The position numbers and the translations under genes are program-made. A stretch of DNA of 57,744 nucleotides from NCBI GenBank assembly GCA_035517775.1, contig DATIYF010000055.1, positions 1 through 57,744 of the forward strand. The letters are read 5' to 3'. Below the pieces are notes generated by a model. It did no database searches and was not told where the DNA came from. It saw nothing but the letters and a program-made list of their open reading frames with translations. Shown one piece after another: positions 7,554 to 16,432 of the stretch (its first letter is position 1; each line of letters starts with the position of its first letter). Source of the stretch: DATIYF01 sp035517775. GTDB taxonomy: Bacteria; Acidobacteriota; Terriglobia; Terriglobales; Acidobacteriaceae.

Positions 7554-8039
7554 TCAGTTGAACATGGCCCGCAGGCGGCGCATGGCGGCCAGCGCGGTCT
7601 GATAGCGCTTATCCAGCCCGTAGGCCATGGCGTAGCACTCTTTGGCTTTCTGCCATTGGTGCAGATGCTCGTACACGCGCCCCAGATTGAAGTAGGGATA
7701 GCAGCGGGCCTCATAGCGCGGGGCGATCATGGCTTTCTGAAACCAGGGGATGGATTCCTCCCATTTATCTTGTTCAATCAGGTAAGCCCCGATATCGTTG
7801 TAAGGATTGCCGAACTCAGGATCCACCTTGATTGCTTCCAGACACTCGGCGATGGCGCGGCCGTAGTCGCCCAGGAAGGAGTAAGTCCAGCCGCGAAAGG
7901 TGTAGGCTTCGGCGGTGGGGAAGGCCTGGATGGAGCGGGTATAGAGAGCGATGGCCTCGGGGTAGTCGCCGGCCATTTGCAGCTCGTAGGCCTTTTGAAA
8001 GTATGCGGCGGCGGATTGTCGGGCGTCAGCCTCGGACAT
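7554..8039 (-). CDS. Tetratricopeptide repeat protein
   Basis: 161 residues from ATG 8037-8039. At least three TPR units are visible: AAAYFQKAYELQMAGDYPEA, then LYTRSIQAFPTAEAYTFRG with LGDYGRAIAECLEAIKVDP, and WFQKAMIAPRY followed by YPYFNLGRVYEHLHQWQKA. No signal peptide or membrane segment, so a cytoplasmic scaffold or adaptor is likely. A longer upstream frame exists but would overlap the divergent gene at 8054 and has no TPR features. The two starts are only 14 bp apart, so each promoter must lie within or very close to the other gene. Confidence 0.85.
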   Translation of the reverse strand: MSEADARQSAAAYFQKAYELQMAGDYPEAIALYTRSIQAFPTAEAYTFRGWTYSFLGDYGRAIAECLEAIKVDPEFGNPYNDIGAYLIEQDKWEESIPWFQKAMIAPRYEARCYPYFNLGRVYEHLHQWQKAKECYAMAYGLDKRYQTALAAMRRLRAMFN

Positions 8040-8053
8040 AGAACCTGATCCCA

Positions 8054-9514
8054 ATGACGAAATTCTATCGGAAGAAAAGTTTCTGGCTGGCGGGAATTCT
8101 GCTGGCCTTGCTGGCAGGCATGTGGGCAGAGGGCGCGGCCCAGGCGCCCTCGCCTGTGCCACCGCAGACCACCGCAGAGGGCCAGGGCGCGGTGGCTTCA
8201 CCGGAGGCGAAGATTTCGCCGCAGGAAGCGGACGAATTATTCCGCTCGGTGGACCAGATCCTGAAGTTTGCCAGCCAGGATACGGATTTGCCCATCAAGC
8301 ATGAAGTGAAGCGTCGGCTGGTAGGGCGGGATGAAGTGGAAGCTTACGTCACCAAGCACACCACCGAGGGCGAAGACGCCAAGCGGCTGCGGCGGGCGGA
8401 GCTGGTGCTGAAAAAATTCGGACTGCTGCCCCGCGATTTCGACCTGAGCAAATTCCTGGTGGCGCTGCTGAAGGAGCAAGTGGCGGGCTATTACGATTCC
8501 AAAACCAAGACGGTGAATCTGCTGGACTGGGTGCAGCCGGCACTGCAGAAGCCGGTGCTGGCGCATGAACTGACGCATGCCTTGCAAGACCAGTTCGTGG
8601 GCCTGGAGAGGTTCATGAAGCCGGGCGAGCGCGACCTTGACCGCGAAAAGCAGATCACGCCCGAGGACATTGTGGAAGATGAAGCCGGCACAGTGCGCCA
8701 GGCAGTAACCGAGGGCCAGGCCATGGCGGTGCTGCTGGATTACATGCTGGCGCCGGCGGGAAAGTCGCTGCTGGATTCGCCCGAGGTGGTAGCCGCGCTG
8801 AAGGCCGGCATGATGAGCGGTACTCCCGAGGACGTAGAATTCCACGACGCTCCTATCTATCTGAAAGAGTCGCTGACCTTCCCTTACCGCGACGGGCTGG
8901 ATTTCATCGCTGCGCTGCTGGCCAAGGGGGGCAAGGAGGAGGCTTTCGCCGAGACGCTGCGCAATCCTCCGCACAGCACCCGGCAGATCATGGAGCCGCA
9001 GACGTATCTGGCGGGAGAAGTGATACCCCCCATGCCGCTGCCGGACTTCAACCGCGACTTCAAGAACTATGACCGCTTTGATGTGGGGGCGGTCGGGGAG
9101 TTCGATGTATCGGTGATTATTGATCAGTATGCAGGCTCAGAGGCCTCGCGTGGTCTGTATCCGGCGTGGCGGGGCGGCTATTACTATGCCGCCCGGCCCA
9201 AGGGGAACTCCGCGGCTCCGCTGGCGTTGCTCTACGTTTCACGCTGGGCAAGCGCACAGAAGGCAGCGTCGTTTGCCGCGATCTATGCGAAGTCATTGAC
9301 GAAGAGATATGAACATGTGCAGGCGGCGGGGGACGATCCTGTGGGGGATTTAGAGAAGCTCGACAGCCTGACGGGCAAACACACGTGGAAGACCGAAGAA
9401 GGCGACGTAGAGATTGATGTCAATGGCGATGAAGTACTGGCTGCGGAAAGCTTGGATGACGCGACGGTGAAGAAACTGGAAGGAGAAGTGTTTGCCGCGC
9501 TAATGGTGGAGTGA
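8054..9514 (+). CDS. Exported putative zinc metallopeptidase (HExxH)
   Basis: 486 residues. Residues 1-30 form a signal peptide (FWLAGILLALLAGMWAEGAAQA). A zinc motif H171-E172-L-T-H175 sits in VLAHELTHALQDQF, and Glu220 in AVTEGQAMA could be the third ligand, as in gluzincin-like enzymes. Upstream, VAGYYDSKTKTVNLL resembles the strand before the active site. The C-terminal half has no family I recognise. Close relatives occur in Acidobacteria as uncharacterised proteins. Activity is inferred from the motif only. It is divergent from the TPR gene with a 14-bp gap between starts. Confidence 0.75.
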   Translation: MTKFYRKKSFWLAGILLALLAGMWAEGAAQAPSPVPPQTTAEGQGAVASPEAKISPQEADELFRSVDQILKFASQDTDLPIKHEVKRRLVGRDEVEAYVTKHTTEGEDAKRLRRAELVLKKFGLLPRDFDLSKFLVALLKEQVAGYYDSKTKTVNLLDWVQPALQKPVLAHELTHALQDQFVGLERFMKPGERDLDREKQITPEDIVEDEAGTVRQAVTEGQAMAVLLDYMLAPAGKSLLDSPEVVAALKAGMMSGTPEDVEFHDAPIYLKESLTFPYRDGLDFIAALLAKGGKEEAFAETLRNPPHSTRQIMEPQTYLAGEVIPPMPLPDFNRDFKNYDRFDVGAVGEFDVSVIIDQYAGSEASRGLYPAWRGGYYYAARPKGNSAAPLALLYVSRWASAQKAASFAAIYAKSLTKRYEHVQAAGDDPVGDLEKLDSLTGKHTWKTEEGDVEIDVNGDEVLAAESLDDATVKKLEGEVFAALMVE

Positions 9515-9585
9515 GACTGGTCGAACCGGCTTGGCGGCGGGAATGTGTTGGTTCTGCGTCTGGTTCATCGAAAAGATGGGTACCG

Positions 9586-9613
9586 CTGAACCGCAGGCGC
9601 CGTTCGGTATAAT
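9586..9613 (+). promoter_or_regulatory. Candidate sigma-70 promoter for mtnP
   Basis: CTGAAC (9586-9591), 16-bp spacer, perfect TATAAT (9608-9613). Transcription would start near 9620, giving about 35 bases before the TTG start of mtnP and driving the overlapping genes behind it. Confidence 0.55.
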
Positions 9614-9655
9614 CACGGGTTCACGACTGCCGATAGGATTCATCAGGAGAGTTCT

Positions 9656-10531
9656 TTGCCCCAGGCGGAGATCGGGATCATTGGAGGCAGTGGGCTGTAC
9701 GCCATGCCCGGGCTGAGCAAGACCAAGGAGGTCCGGCTGCGCACGCCGTTCGGGGCACCTTCCGATGCCTATGTTCTGGGAATGCTGGCGGGCCGCAAAG
9801 TCGCCTTTCTGGCGCGGCACGGGCGCGGGCACCGCCTGCTGCCCTCGGAGCTGAATTTCCGGGCCAATATTTACGGTTTCAAGCAGTTGGGCGTGGAGCG
9901 GATCGTTTCGGTTTCGGCGGTGGGGTCGCTGAAGGAAGAACATAAACCGACAGACTTCGTGATTCCCGACCAGTTCTTCGACCGCACGCGGCATCGGGTG
10001 GATACATTTTTCGGGCACGGCATAGTGGCCCACGTTGCCTTTGCCGACCCGGTGTGCGCCGAGCTGGCGAAAGTTGTGGAGGGGGCGTGCGCCAAGGCCG
10101 GAGTCGCCGGCAAGGGCGGCGGCACTTATGTTTGCATGGAAGGGCCGCAGTTTTCCACCAAGGCGGAATCGAACGTTTATCGCGGCCTGGGCATGGATGT
10201 AATCGGCATGACTAACCTGCAGGAAGCCAAGCTGGCACGCGAAGCTGAGATTTGCTACGTCACCATCGCCATGGTTACCGACTACGACTGCTGGCACCCC
10301 CATCATGACTCGGTGACCGTGGAGCAGATTATCGCCGTGCTCAACAGGAACGCGGAGAATGCCTGCAACGTAGTGCGGGAGACGGTCGCGGCCATGCCCC
10401 GCGAGCGAAGCTGCAAGTGCGGCTCGGCACTGAAGCATGCCATCCTGACCGACCCGAAAAAAATTCCCGCGGCCACGCGCAAGAACCTGAAACTCATCCT
10501 TGATAAATATCTCGGAGCCCGCAAAGCATGA
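9656..10531 (+). CDS. mtnP: S-methyl-5'-thioadenosine phosphorylase
   Basis: 291 residues. It cleaves methylthioadenosine (from polyamine or quorum-signal synthesis) to adenine and methylthioribose-1-phosphate. Family features: IGIIGGSGLY at the start, ARHGRGH phosphate-site region, EGPQFSTKAES, GMTNLQEAKLAREAEICY and TDYDCWH; the two Asp residues of TDYD are the adenine-selecting pair that separates this enzyme from 6-oxopurine phosphorylases. The start is TTG at 9656 with AGGAGA at 9645-9650, five bases upstream; the next ATG would delete the phosphate loop. The stop overlaps the pfkB start (ATGA at 10528). Confidence 0.93.
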   Translation: MPQAEIGIIGGSGLYAMPGLSKTKEVRLRTPFGAPSDAYVLGMLAGRKVAFLARHGRGHRLLPSELNFRANIYGFKQLGVERIVSVSAVGSLKEEHKPTDFVIPDQFFDRTRHRVDTFFGHGIVAHVAFADPVCAELAKVVEGACAKAGVAGKGGGTYVCMEGPQFSTKAESNVYRGLGMDVIGMTNLQEAKLAREAEICYVTIAMVTDYDCWHPHHDSVTVEQIIAVLNRNAENACNVVRETVAAMPRERSCKCGSALKHAILTDPKKIPAATRKNLKLILDKYLGARKA

Positions 10532-11451
10532 GCATTCTAGCCGTTGGTTCGGTGGCCTTTGATTCTATTACCACTCCGGCGGGCAGCGTGAAAGACATGC
10601 TGGGCGGCTCGGCCACGTATTTTTCCCTGGCGGCCAGCTACTTCACCAAGGTGCGCGTGGTGGCGGTGGTGGGTGAGGATTTCACCTCCGAACATGAAAA
10701 CGTACTGAAGAAGCGCGGCGTGGATACGCGCGGCATTGAGCACGCCAAGGGCAAGACCTTCCGCTGGGGCGGAAAATACCTGGAAAACCTGAACGAGGCC
10801 AAGACCGACTTTACCGAGCTGAATGTGTTCGAGAAGTTTCAGCCGCGCATTCCGGTGGAGTATAAAGATTCAACAATCCTCTTTCTGGGGAATATTCATC
10901 CTGCTCTGCAAGCGGCGGTTCGGCGCGAAATGCAGAATGTGCAGCTGACCGGCGGCGATACCATGAACTTCTGGATTCAGGGCACGCGCCAAGAGTTGGG
11001 CGAAACCCTGAAGCTGGTGGACGTGCTGCTGATCAACGATGGCGAGGCCAAGATGCTGGCCGGCCAGACCAATCTCCCCCGCGCCGCGCATCACGTGCTG
11101 GCCATGGGGCCGAAGGCCCTGGTCATCAAGCACGGCGAGTATGGCGCGACGATTTTCTTCCGCGAAGGCGCGTTTGGCATTGGCCGGCATCCTTTCCGCG
11201 CGCCCGCCTTGCCCATCGAGGAAGTGAAAGACCCGACCGGGGCGGGCGATTCCTTTGCCGGCGGCTTTATGGGCTACATCGCCTCGCAGGAAGAGTTAAA
11301 CCGCGAAGTACTGAAGCGCGGGCTGTTCTATGGCGGCGTGATGGGGTCGTTCGCCGTGGAGCGTTTCGGCACCGAGCGGCTGCAATCGCTTAGCCGCGAG
11401 GAAATTGACGCGCGCTTTGAAGTGTTTCGCGAGTTGACCCACCTCGAATGA
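10528..11451 (+). CDS. PfkB family sugar/nucleoside kinase
   Basis: 307 residues. Ribokinase-fold protein: MSILAVGSVAFD at the start, GGSATYFSLAAS in the substrate lid region, and the PfkB signature DPTGAGDSFAGGF at 235-247, with Asp241 as catalytic base. It starts inside the stop of mtnP (ATGA), so the two are translationally coupled. By context the substrate could be a ribose derivative or nucleoside released in methylthioadenosine or adenosine turnover; sequence alone does not decide it. Its stop overlaps the start of the following glycosyltransferase in the same way. Confidence 0.88.
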   Translation: MSILAVGSVAFDSITTPAGSVKDMLGGSATYFSLAASYFTKVRVVAVVGEDFTSEHENVLKKRGVDTRGIEHAKGKTFRWGGKYLENLNEAKTDFTELNVFEKFQPRIPVEYKDSTILFLGNIHPALQAAVRREMQNVQLTGGDTMNFWIQGTRQELGETLKLVDVLLINDGEAKMLAGQTNLPRAAHHVLAMGPKALVIKHGEYGATIFFREGAFGIGRHPFRAPALPIEEVKDPTGAGDSFAGGFMGYIASQEELNREVLKRGLFYGGVMGSFAVERFGTERLQSLSREEIDARFEVFRELTHLE

Positions 11452-13127
11452 GCACGCCCGCCAGCCGCCGCTGGGACCAGGAGACCATGCTGGTGGCCTG
11501 GCTCGCGGCCGGCGTTTCTCTGCTCTCTTTCTTCTTCTACCTGCGCCATGGCGAGCTGCTTCTGTATGGCGACGCAGTGGCCCATATCGGCATCGCGCGG
11601 CGCGTATTTGACTCGCGCACACCCGGGCTGCTGCAGTTGGGCACGGTGTGGCTGCCTCTGCCGCACTTGCTGATGATTCCTTTTCTGATCTCCAATTGGA
11701 TGTGGCAGAGCGGGGTAGGCGGATCCATTCCTTCGTTGGTTGCGTTCGTTCTGGGGGCTGTGGGGATTTTCAGGCTGGCGCGGGGCGCTTTGAGCTCATC
11801 TGATCCGCCCGGTCCGTCCGCGCGGAGTGCTGCCTGGGCTGCAGTCGTCATCTATGTTGCGAACCCCAATCTGCTTTATTTGCAGGCCACCGCCATGACG
11901 GAGGCGCTGTACCTTGCGCTCTTCATTTGGTCAGTGGTGTACTTCGCCGAGTTTGTGAGAGGTGAAGAAGGTTCGCCGCTGCTGAAGTGCGGCCTGTGTT
12001 TGGCGGCTGCCTGTCTTACGCGTTATGACGGATGGTTCTTGGCTGCGGCGGTGGGCATCGCGGTTGCTGTTTGTGTTTGGCGCAAGCAAGGCGCCGCGGG
12101 TTTGTTGCGGCGGTGGTTCATCTTCAGCCTGTTGGTAGCCGCAGTGCCCGCCTTGTGGGTGACCTACAATGCGGCGATTTACGGCAATCCGCTGGAGTTT
12201 GCGAACGGGCCGTATTCGGCGAAGGCGATCGAGCGAAAAACTGCGGTGCCGGGATTTCCGCCGCACCCGGGTACAGGGAATCTGGCGGTCGCCGCGTCAT
12301 ATTTTCTGAAGTCCGGCGAACTCAACCTGGCCGCGGGCAACTGGGGGCGGTTCTGGCTGGCGCTGGCGGCAATAGGAACTGGGTTAGCGGTCTTCGGCGG
12401 CCGGAGCCATTGGCCTCTGCTGCTGCTCTGGGTTCCGCTGCCGTTCTATATGCTCTCGGTCGCCTACGGCGGAGTGCCGATTTTTCTTCCTGTCTGGTGG
12501 CCGCACTCCATCTATAACGCACGCTACGGGCTGCAATTGCTGCCCGCCTCCGCAGTCTTCGCGGCCGTGGTGGCGCACTTTCTCGCGGGCTGCACGCCAA
12601 GGTGGCAGATCAAAACTTCTATCGCTGCAGCCATGCTGATTCTGGCCGCGGCGAGCTATGCCTGGACCTGGGGCGGCCGCGCCATCTGCTTCCGCGAGGC
12701 CTGGATCAACTCGCGGACGCGCCTGGCTTTGGAAGCCGAACTGGCGGCATATCTGAAAGCCCTGCCGCCGAATTCGACCATTCTCATTTATCTGGGAGAT
12801 CATGTCGGCGCGCTCGAAAGCGCAGGCGTTCCTCTGCGGCGCACCATCAACGAAGGCAACCATCGCATGTGGAAGCGGCCCGCGGACCCCGAGGGCCTAT
12901 GGGAGCGCGCCCTGGCCAATCCGGCAAAGTATGTGGATTACGTGATTGCCATGAATGGCGATGCGGTCGCGGAGCAGGTCAATCGAAGCCAGTTGGCAAC
13001 CCTGGCGGTGATTCACGTTTCAGGGCAGGCGACCGCCACCATCTACAGCACCGGCAAATTGCCAACATCGAACGGCCGCGAATCACTGACGTTACCTCGG
13101 GGACCCAGAGCCGCATTTCAGCGATGA
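11448..13127 (+). CDS. GT-C (GT39/ArnT-like) membrane glycosyltransferase
   Basis: 559 residues, with about 10-12 hydrophobic segments starting at about 16-31. After the first one comes YGDAVAHIGIARRVFDS, the luminal/periplasmic loop with the acidic residue typical of GT-C enzymes that take sugar from a polyprenyl-phosphate carrier; GTVWLPLPHLLMIP follows. The last about 150 residues form a soluble domain. Acceptor and donor are unknown. It starts at ATGA overlapping the kinase stop, so a membrane sugar transferase is coupled to nucleoside salvage genes; a functional link is not obvious. Confidence 0.8.
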   Translation: MSTPASRRWDQETMLVAWLAAGVSLLSFFFYLRHGELLLYGDAVAHIGIARRVFDSRTPGLLQLGTVWLPLPHLLMIPFLISNWMWQSGVGGSIPSLVAFVLGAVGIFRLARGALSSSDPPGPSARSAAWAAVVIYVANPNLLYLQATAMTEALYLALFIWSVVYFAEFVRGEEGSPLLKCGLCLAAACLTRYDGWFLAAAVGIAVAVCVWRKQGAAGLLRRWFIFSLLVAAVPALWVTYNAAIYGNPLEFANGPYSAKAIERKTAVPGFPPHPGTGNLAVAASYFLKSGELNLAAGNWGRFWLALAAIGTGLAVFGGRSHWPLLLLWVPLPFYMLSVAYGGVPIFLPVWWPHSIYNARYGLQLLPASAVFAAVVAHFLAGCTPRWQIKTSIAAAMLILAAASYAWTWGGRAICFREAWINSRTRLALEAELAAYLKALPPNSTILIYLGDHVGALESAGVPLRRTINEGNHRMWKRPADPEGLWERALANPAKYVDYVIAMNGDAVAEQVNRSQLATLAVIHVSGQATATIYSTGKLPTSNGRESLTLPRGPRAAFQR

Positions 13128-13133
13128 TAGAAT
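13128..13133 (+). promoter_or_regulatory. Possible -10 element for dapF
   Basis: TAGAAT, preceded by GATGA, ends 27 bases before the dapF start. It would give a short leader of about 20 bases. No good -35 hexamer was identified. Confidence 0.25.
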
Positions 13134-13160
13134 TTCTTCACCGCAACACTTGTGGCGTGA

Positions 13161-13955
13161 ATGAACCCTGCTCTCACCTCAATTCCCTTCGTCAAGGCCA
13201 GCGCCTGCGGCAACGACTTTCTGATCATTGACGGCATGCACGCTCCCGCCGACATTGCGGGCTTCTGCCGCCGCATTTGCGACCGGCACGCCGGGGTGGG
13301 GGCGGACGGCGTAGAGTGGCTTTTCCCCGCCAGCGATGCCGACGTGAAAGCGCGCCTGTTCAACGCCGATGGATCGGAAGCGGAGATTTCGGGCAACGGA
13401 ACCCGCTGCGTGGCGGCCTACCTGTGCTCAGAACAAGCGAGGGAGAAGGTTGTGGTGCGCACCGATGCAGGCCGCAAAACCTGCACGCTCACTTCCCACA
13501 GCGAGGCGCAATACGAGTTTGAGATCGCCATGGGCGAGCCGCAGGTGGGCGATGAGTTCGCCATCAAGCTGGCTTTCGGCGAGGTGCGCGGCATTCCGGT
13601 CTCCATGGGCAATCCGCACTACGTGGTATTTGTGAAAGAGTTCTCTCCGGGTTGGCAGGCGGAGGCGGCCGAAATCGGGCGGCACCACGACTTCAAGCAG
13701 GGCATCAACGTTGAGCTGGCTGCGGTGAAGGATGCGCAAACGGTTGCCGCGAGGTTCTTCGAGCGCGGCGTGGGAGAAACCCAATCCTCGGGCACCGGAT
13801 CATGCGCCGCCGCGGTAGCGGCGATCTTCACCAAGCGGGCGGAGTCGCCGGTGCACGTCCAGGCTCCGGGAGGAACGCAGGCCGTGCGCTGGGAAGGGCA
13901 GGTTTTTCTGCGCGGCCCGGCCCAACTCGTCTGCCGGGGAGAATTTTTTCTTTAG
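13161..13955 (+). CDS. dapF: Diaminopimelate epimerase
   Basis: 264 residues. Converts LL- to meso-diaminopimelate for lysine and peptidoglycan synthesis. Both active-site cysteines are present: Cys83 in SGNGTRC and Cys215 in SSGTGSCAAA, which act as the two acid/base residues. The N-terminal GNDF loop is present (CGNDFLI at 16-22), although the usual H-G-L-G before it reads S-A-C-G. Start at ATG 13161. It is followed 13 bp later by the LD-carboxypeptidase gene, so dapF and muropeptide recycling genes are grouped. Confidence 0.95.
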   Translation: MNPALTSIPFVKASACGNDFLIIDGMHAPADIAGFCRRICDRHAGVGADGVEWLFPASDADVKARLFNADGSEAEISGNGTRCVAAYLCSEQAREKVVVRTDAGRKTCTLTSHSEAQYEFEIAMGEPQVGDEFAIKLAFGEVRGIPVSMGNPHYVVFVKEFSPGWQAEAAEIGRHHDFKQGINVELAAVKDAQTVAARFFERGVGETQSSGTGSCAAAVAAIFTKRAESPVHVQAPGGTQAVRWEGQVFLRGPAQLVCRGEFFL

Positions 13956-13968
13956 AGGTCGAGACCGC

Positions 13969-14925
13969 ATGCCGCCGAGCCGTGCCAAAGCGCGCATCAA
14001 ACCCCCGGCCTTGCGGCCGGGAGATGTGATTGGCATTGTGGCGCCAGCCAGCAACCTCCAGCGCGAACGGCTTGAGGCCGGATGCCAGCAGCTGCGGCGC
14101 CTGGGATACGAACCTTTTTACTTTGATTCGATCTTCGAGCAGGATTTGTACTTCGCCGGGCCGGCGGAGCGGCGGGCACGCGAGCTGGAGCAAATGTTTT
14201 CACGCGACGAGGTGCGGGCGATTCTTTGCGCGCGCGGAGGCTACGGGGCAAATTACCTGCTGGGCGCGCTGGATATGGAGGCGATTGCCCGGCATCCGAA
14301 GATTTTCCTGGGGTACAGCGACATCACCACGCTGCTCACGTATTTTTCCGATGCCGCCGGCCTTGTGACCTTTCATGGACCCATGGCGGCCAAGGATTTT
14401 GCGCTCGAGGATGGGGTGGACCTCGGTTCCTGGAACGCCGCTCTGGCCGGGCGATCTGACTGGGGATTGGAGTTTGGTCCAGGCTTTGGAGTGGAGTCGC
14501 TGGTGGAAGGTGAGGCCCAGGGAAGTCTTTACGGCGGCTGCCTTTCTCTGCTGGTTGCCTCGCTTGGAACTCCCTACGAGGTGCAGACCGCCGGGACCAT
14601 TCTGTTCATGGAAGACATTGCCGCCAAGCCCTTTCAGATTGATCGCATGCTGATGCAACTCAAGCTGGCGGGCAAGCTGGCCGATGTGCGCGGCATCATC
14701 TTCGGCGAAATGAAGGAGTGCATTCAGCAGCGAGACCAGGGTTACACCTTGCAGGAGGTGGTGCTGCGCGTAGTGGGGGAATTGGGTATTCCGGTAGCAT
14801 ACGGGCTACGCTCGGGGCACGTGTCGCGGGCGAACATCACGCTGCCTATCGGGGTGCAGGCGAGGTTAAGGGTTGGAAAAGATGAAGTGAGTTTAAGGAT
14901 GCTGGAGCCGGCCACGGTTTTATAG
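13969..14925 (+). CDS. ldcA: LD-carboxypeptidase, peptidase family S66
   Basis: 318 residues. Removes the terminal D-Ala from murein tetrapeptides during cytoplasmic recycling. The S66 Ser-Glu-His triad is visible: Ser117 in GYSDIT, Glu215 in LFMEDIAAKPFQIDR and His284 in SGHVSRANITLP; CARGGYGA at 88-95 forms the backbone loop. MccF-like self-immunity peptidases share this fold, but the location between dapF and mpl favours a peptidoglycan role. No signal peptide. Start at ATG 13969; GAGGTCGAGA upstream is a weak ribosome site. Confidence 0.9.
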   Translation: MPPSRAKARIKPPALRPGDVIGIVAPASNLQRERLEAGCQQLRRLGYEPFYFDSIFEQDLYFAGPAERRARELEQMFSRDEVRAILCARGGYGANYLLGALDMEAIARHPKIFLGYSDITTLLTYFSDAAGLVTFHGPMAAKDFALEDGVDLGSWNAALAGRSDWGLEFGPGFGVESLVEGEAQGSLYGGCLSLLVASLGTPYEVQTAGTILFMEDIAAKPFQIDRMLMQLKLAGKLADVRGIIFGEMKECIQQRDQGYTLQEVVLRVVGELGIPVAYGLRSGHVSRANITLPIGVQARLRVGKDEVSLRMLEPATVL

Positions 14926-14992
14926 CGCTTGCTCCGGAAAAATCGGTTAACCCCAGAGGACACAGAGGACAGAGAAAACCGCATCAGCGCAT

Positions 14993-16432
14993 ATGGAAAA
15001 GAAGCACATCCATCTCATCGGCGTCTGTGGCACGGCGATGGCTTCGCTTGCGGGAATGCTGGCGGAGCGCGGCTTTCGCGTTACCGGCTCGGACGCCGCC
15101 GCTTATCCGCCCATGTCGGACTTTCTGAATTCGCTCGGCATCCCGGTCTCTCAGCCTTTTGCGGAGGCGAACCTGAACCCGCGGCCCGATCTGGTGGTGG
15201 TCGGGAACGCTATTTCGCGGGGCAACGTGGAGCTCGAACACCTTCTCGACCAGCGCATTCCATTCTGCTCGATGCCGCAGATTCTTCACGATGAATTCCT
15301 GCGCGGCAAGGAAGTATTGGTGGTCGCGGGCACGCACGGCAAGACCACAACCACATCCATGCTCGCCTGGATTTTTCACTCGGCGGGCTTGCAGCCGTCG
15401 TTTCTGATTGGCGGCATCGCCGAGAACTTCGGCAGCAGCTTTCAGTTGGGACCGGGAAGGCATTTCATTCTTGAGGGCGACGAATACGATACGGCATTTT
15501 TCGACAAAGGCCCCAAGTTCCTGCATTATTTTCCCGATCAGGTGATTCTGACCTCGGTAGAGTTCGACCACGCCGATATCTATAAAGACCTTGACGCGGT
15601 CGAGACCGCGTTCAAGCGCCTGGTGAACCTGGTGCCGCGCCGCGGGCGCATTGTGGCCTTCGACCACGGAGAAAGCCTCAAGCGCTGCCTGGTCAAGGCA
15701 TTTTGCCCGGTGGAGCGTTATGGCGCGAGCGATCTTGCCGGCTGGAAGGTTGACCATCTCCGCCTGGAGCCGGAGCGCACCAGTTGGTCGGTCGTGCACA
15801 ATGGCGAGCCCTGGGCCGACCTCGAGTTTGCGCTGGGCGGCGAGTATAACGTATGGAATGCCACCGCGGCCGCGGCTCTGGCTGCGGGCTGCGGCATTTC
15901 CCGAGAGGCGATCGGCGAAGCGCTGAAGACTTTCAAGAGCGTGAAGCGGCGGCTGGAAGTGCGCGCGCAGGTAAACGGCGTCACAATGATTGACGACTTT
16001 GCGCACCATCCCACCGCAATCGCCGCTACTTTGACCGCGCTGCGCGCGCGCTATCCTAGGGCGCGGCTGTGGGCGATTCTCGAGCCGCGTTCCAACACCA
16101 TGCGGCGCAACGTGCTGCAGGAAGCGTTAGGCAACAGCCTGGCCCTCGCTGACGAGGTGATCGTGGCCGGCGTATTCAAGTCGGAGGCCATTCCTGAGGC
16201 CGAGCGGCTTGACCTTGATGCGGTCGTGAAGCAGATCGCGAAACAAGGAAAGAGAGCGCGCATTGTGACGGAAGCAGATGGCATCGTTCAGCTTGCCGCG
16301 CCTGAAATGCGCCCGGGCGATGTCGTCGCCATACTGTCGAACGGGGGTTTTGGCGGCATCTACGAAAAGCTGCCCCGGCGTCTGCAGGAACTCGCCGGAA
16401 ATACGAAACAGGAGGCTTCAGCGAAGGCATGA
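14993..16432 (+). CDS. mpl: UDP-N-acetylmuramate:L-Ala-gamma-D-Glu-meso-DAP ligase
   Basis: 479 residues. Rejoins the recycled murein tripeptide to UDP-MurNAc. Mur-ligase features: GVCGTAMASLAGML (10-23) in the UDP-binding domain, ATP loop GTHGKTTTT (113-121), and the Mpl-type EGDEYDTAFFDKGPKFLHY stretch, which separates it from MurC. The C-terminal ligase domain (DDFAHHPTAI) is complete. It fits with dapF and ldcA just upstream. The start is ATG 14993; the short leader contains a purine-rich direct repeat of AGAGGACA type with no obvious role. The stop overlaps the next gene (ATGA at 16429). Confidence 0.93.
   Translation: MEKKHIHLIGVCGTAMASLAGMLAERGFRVTGSDAAAYPPMSDFLNSLGIPVSQPFAEANLNPRPDLVVVGNAISRGNVELEHLLDQRIPFCSMPQILHDEFLRGKEVLVVAGTHGKTTTTSMLAWIFHSAGLQPSFLIGGIAENFGSSFQLGPGRHFILEGDEYDTAFFDKGPKFLHYFPDQVILTSVEFDHADIYKDLDAVETAFKRLVNLVPRRGRIVAFDHGESLKRCLVKAFCPVERYGASDLAGWKVDHLRLEPERTSWSVVHNGEPWADLEFALGGEYNVWNATAAAALAAGCGISREAIGEALKTFKSVKRRLEVRAQVNGVTMIDDFAHHPTAIAATLTALRARYPRARLWAILEPRSNTMRRNVLQEALGNSLALADEVIVAGVFKSEAIPEAERLDLDAVVKQIAKQGKRARIVTEADGIVQLAAPEMRPGDVVAILSNGGFGGIYEKLPRRLQELAGNTKQEASAKA

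Noticed and set aside
14945..14975. Direct repeats AGAGGACACAGAGGACAGAG before mpl as a CRISPR or regulatory array
   Set aside because: The unit is short, imperfect and repeated only two to three times, without spacers; it looks like simple purine-rich sequence common in intergenic DNA.
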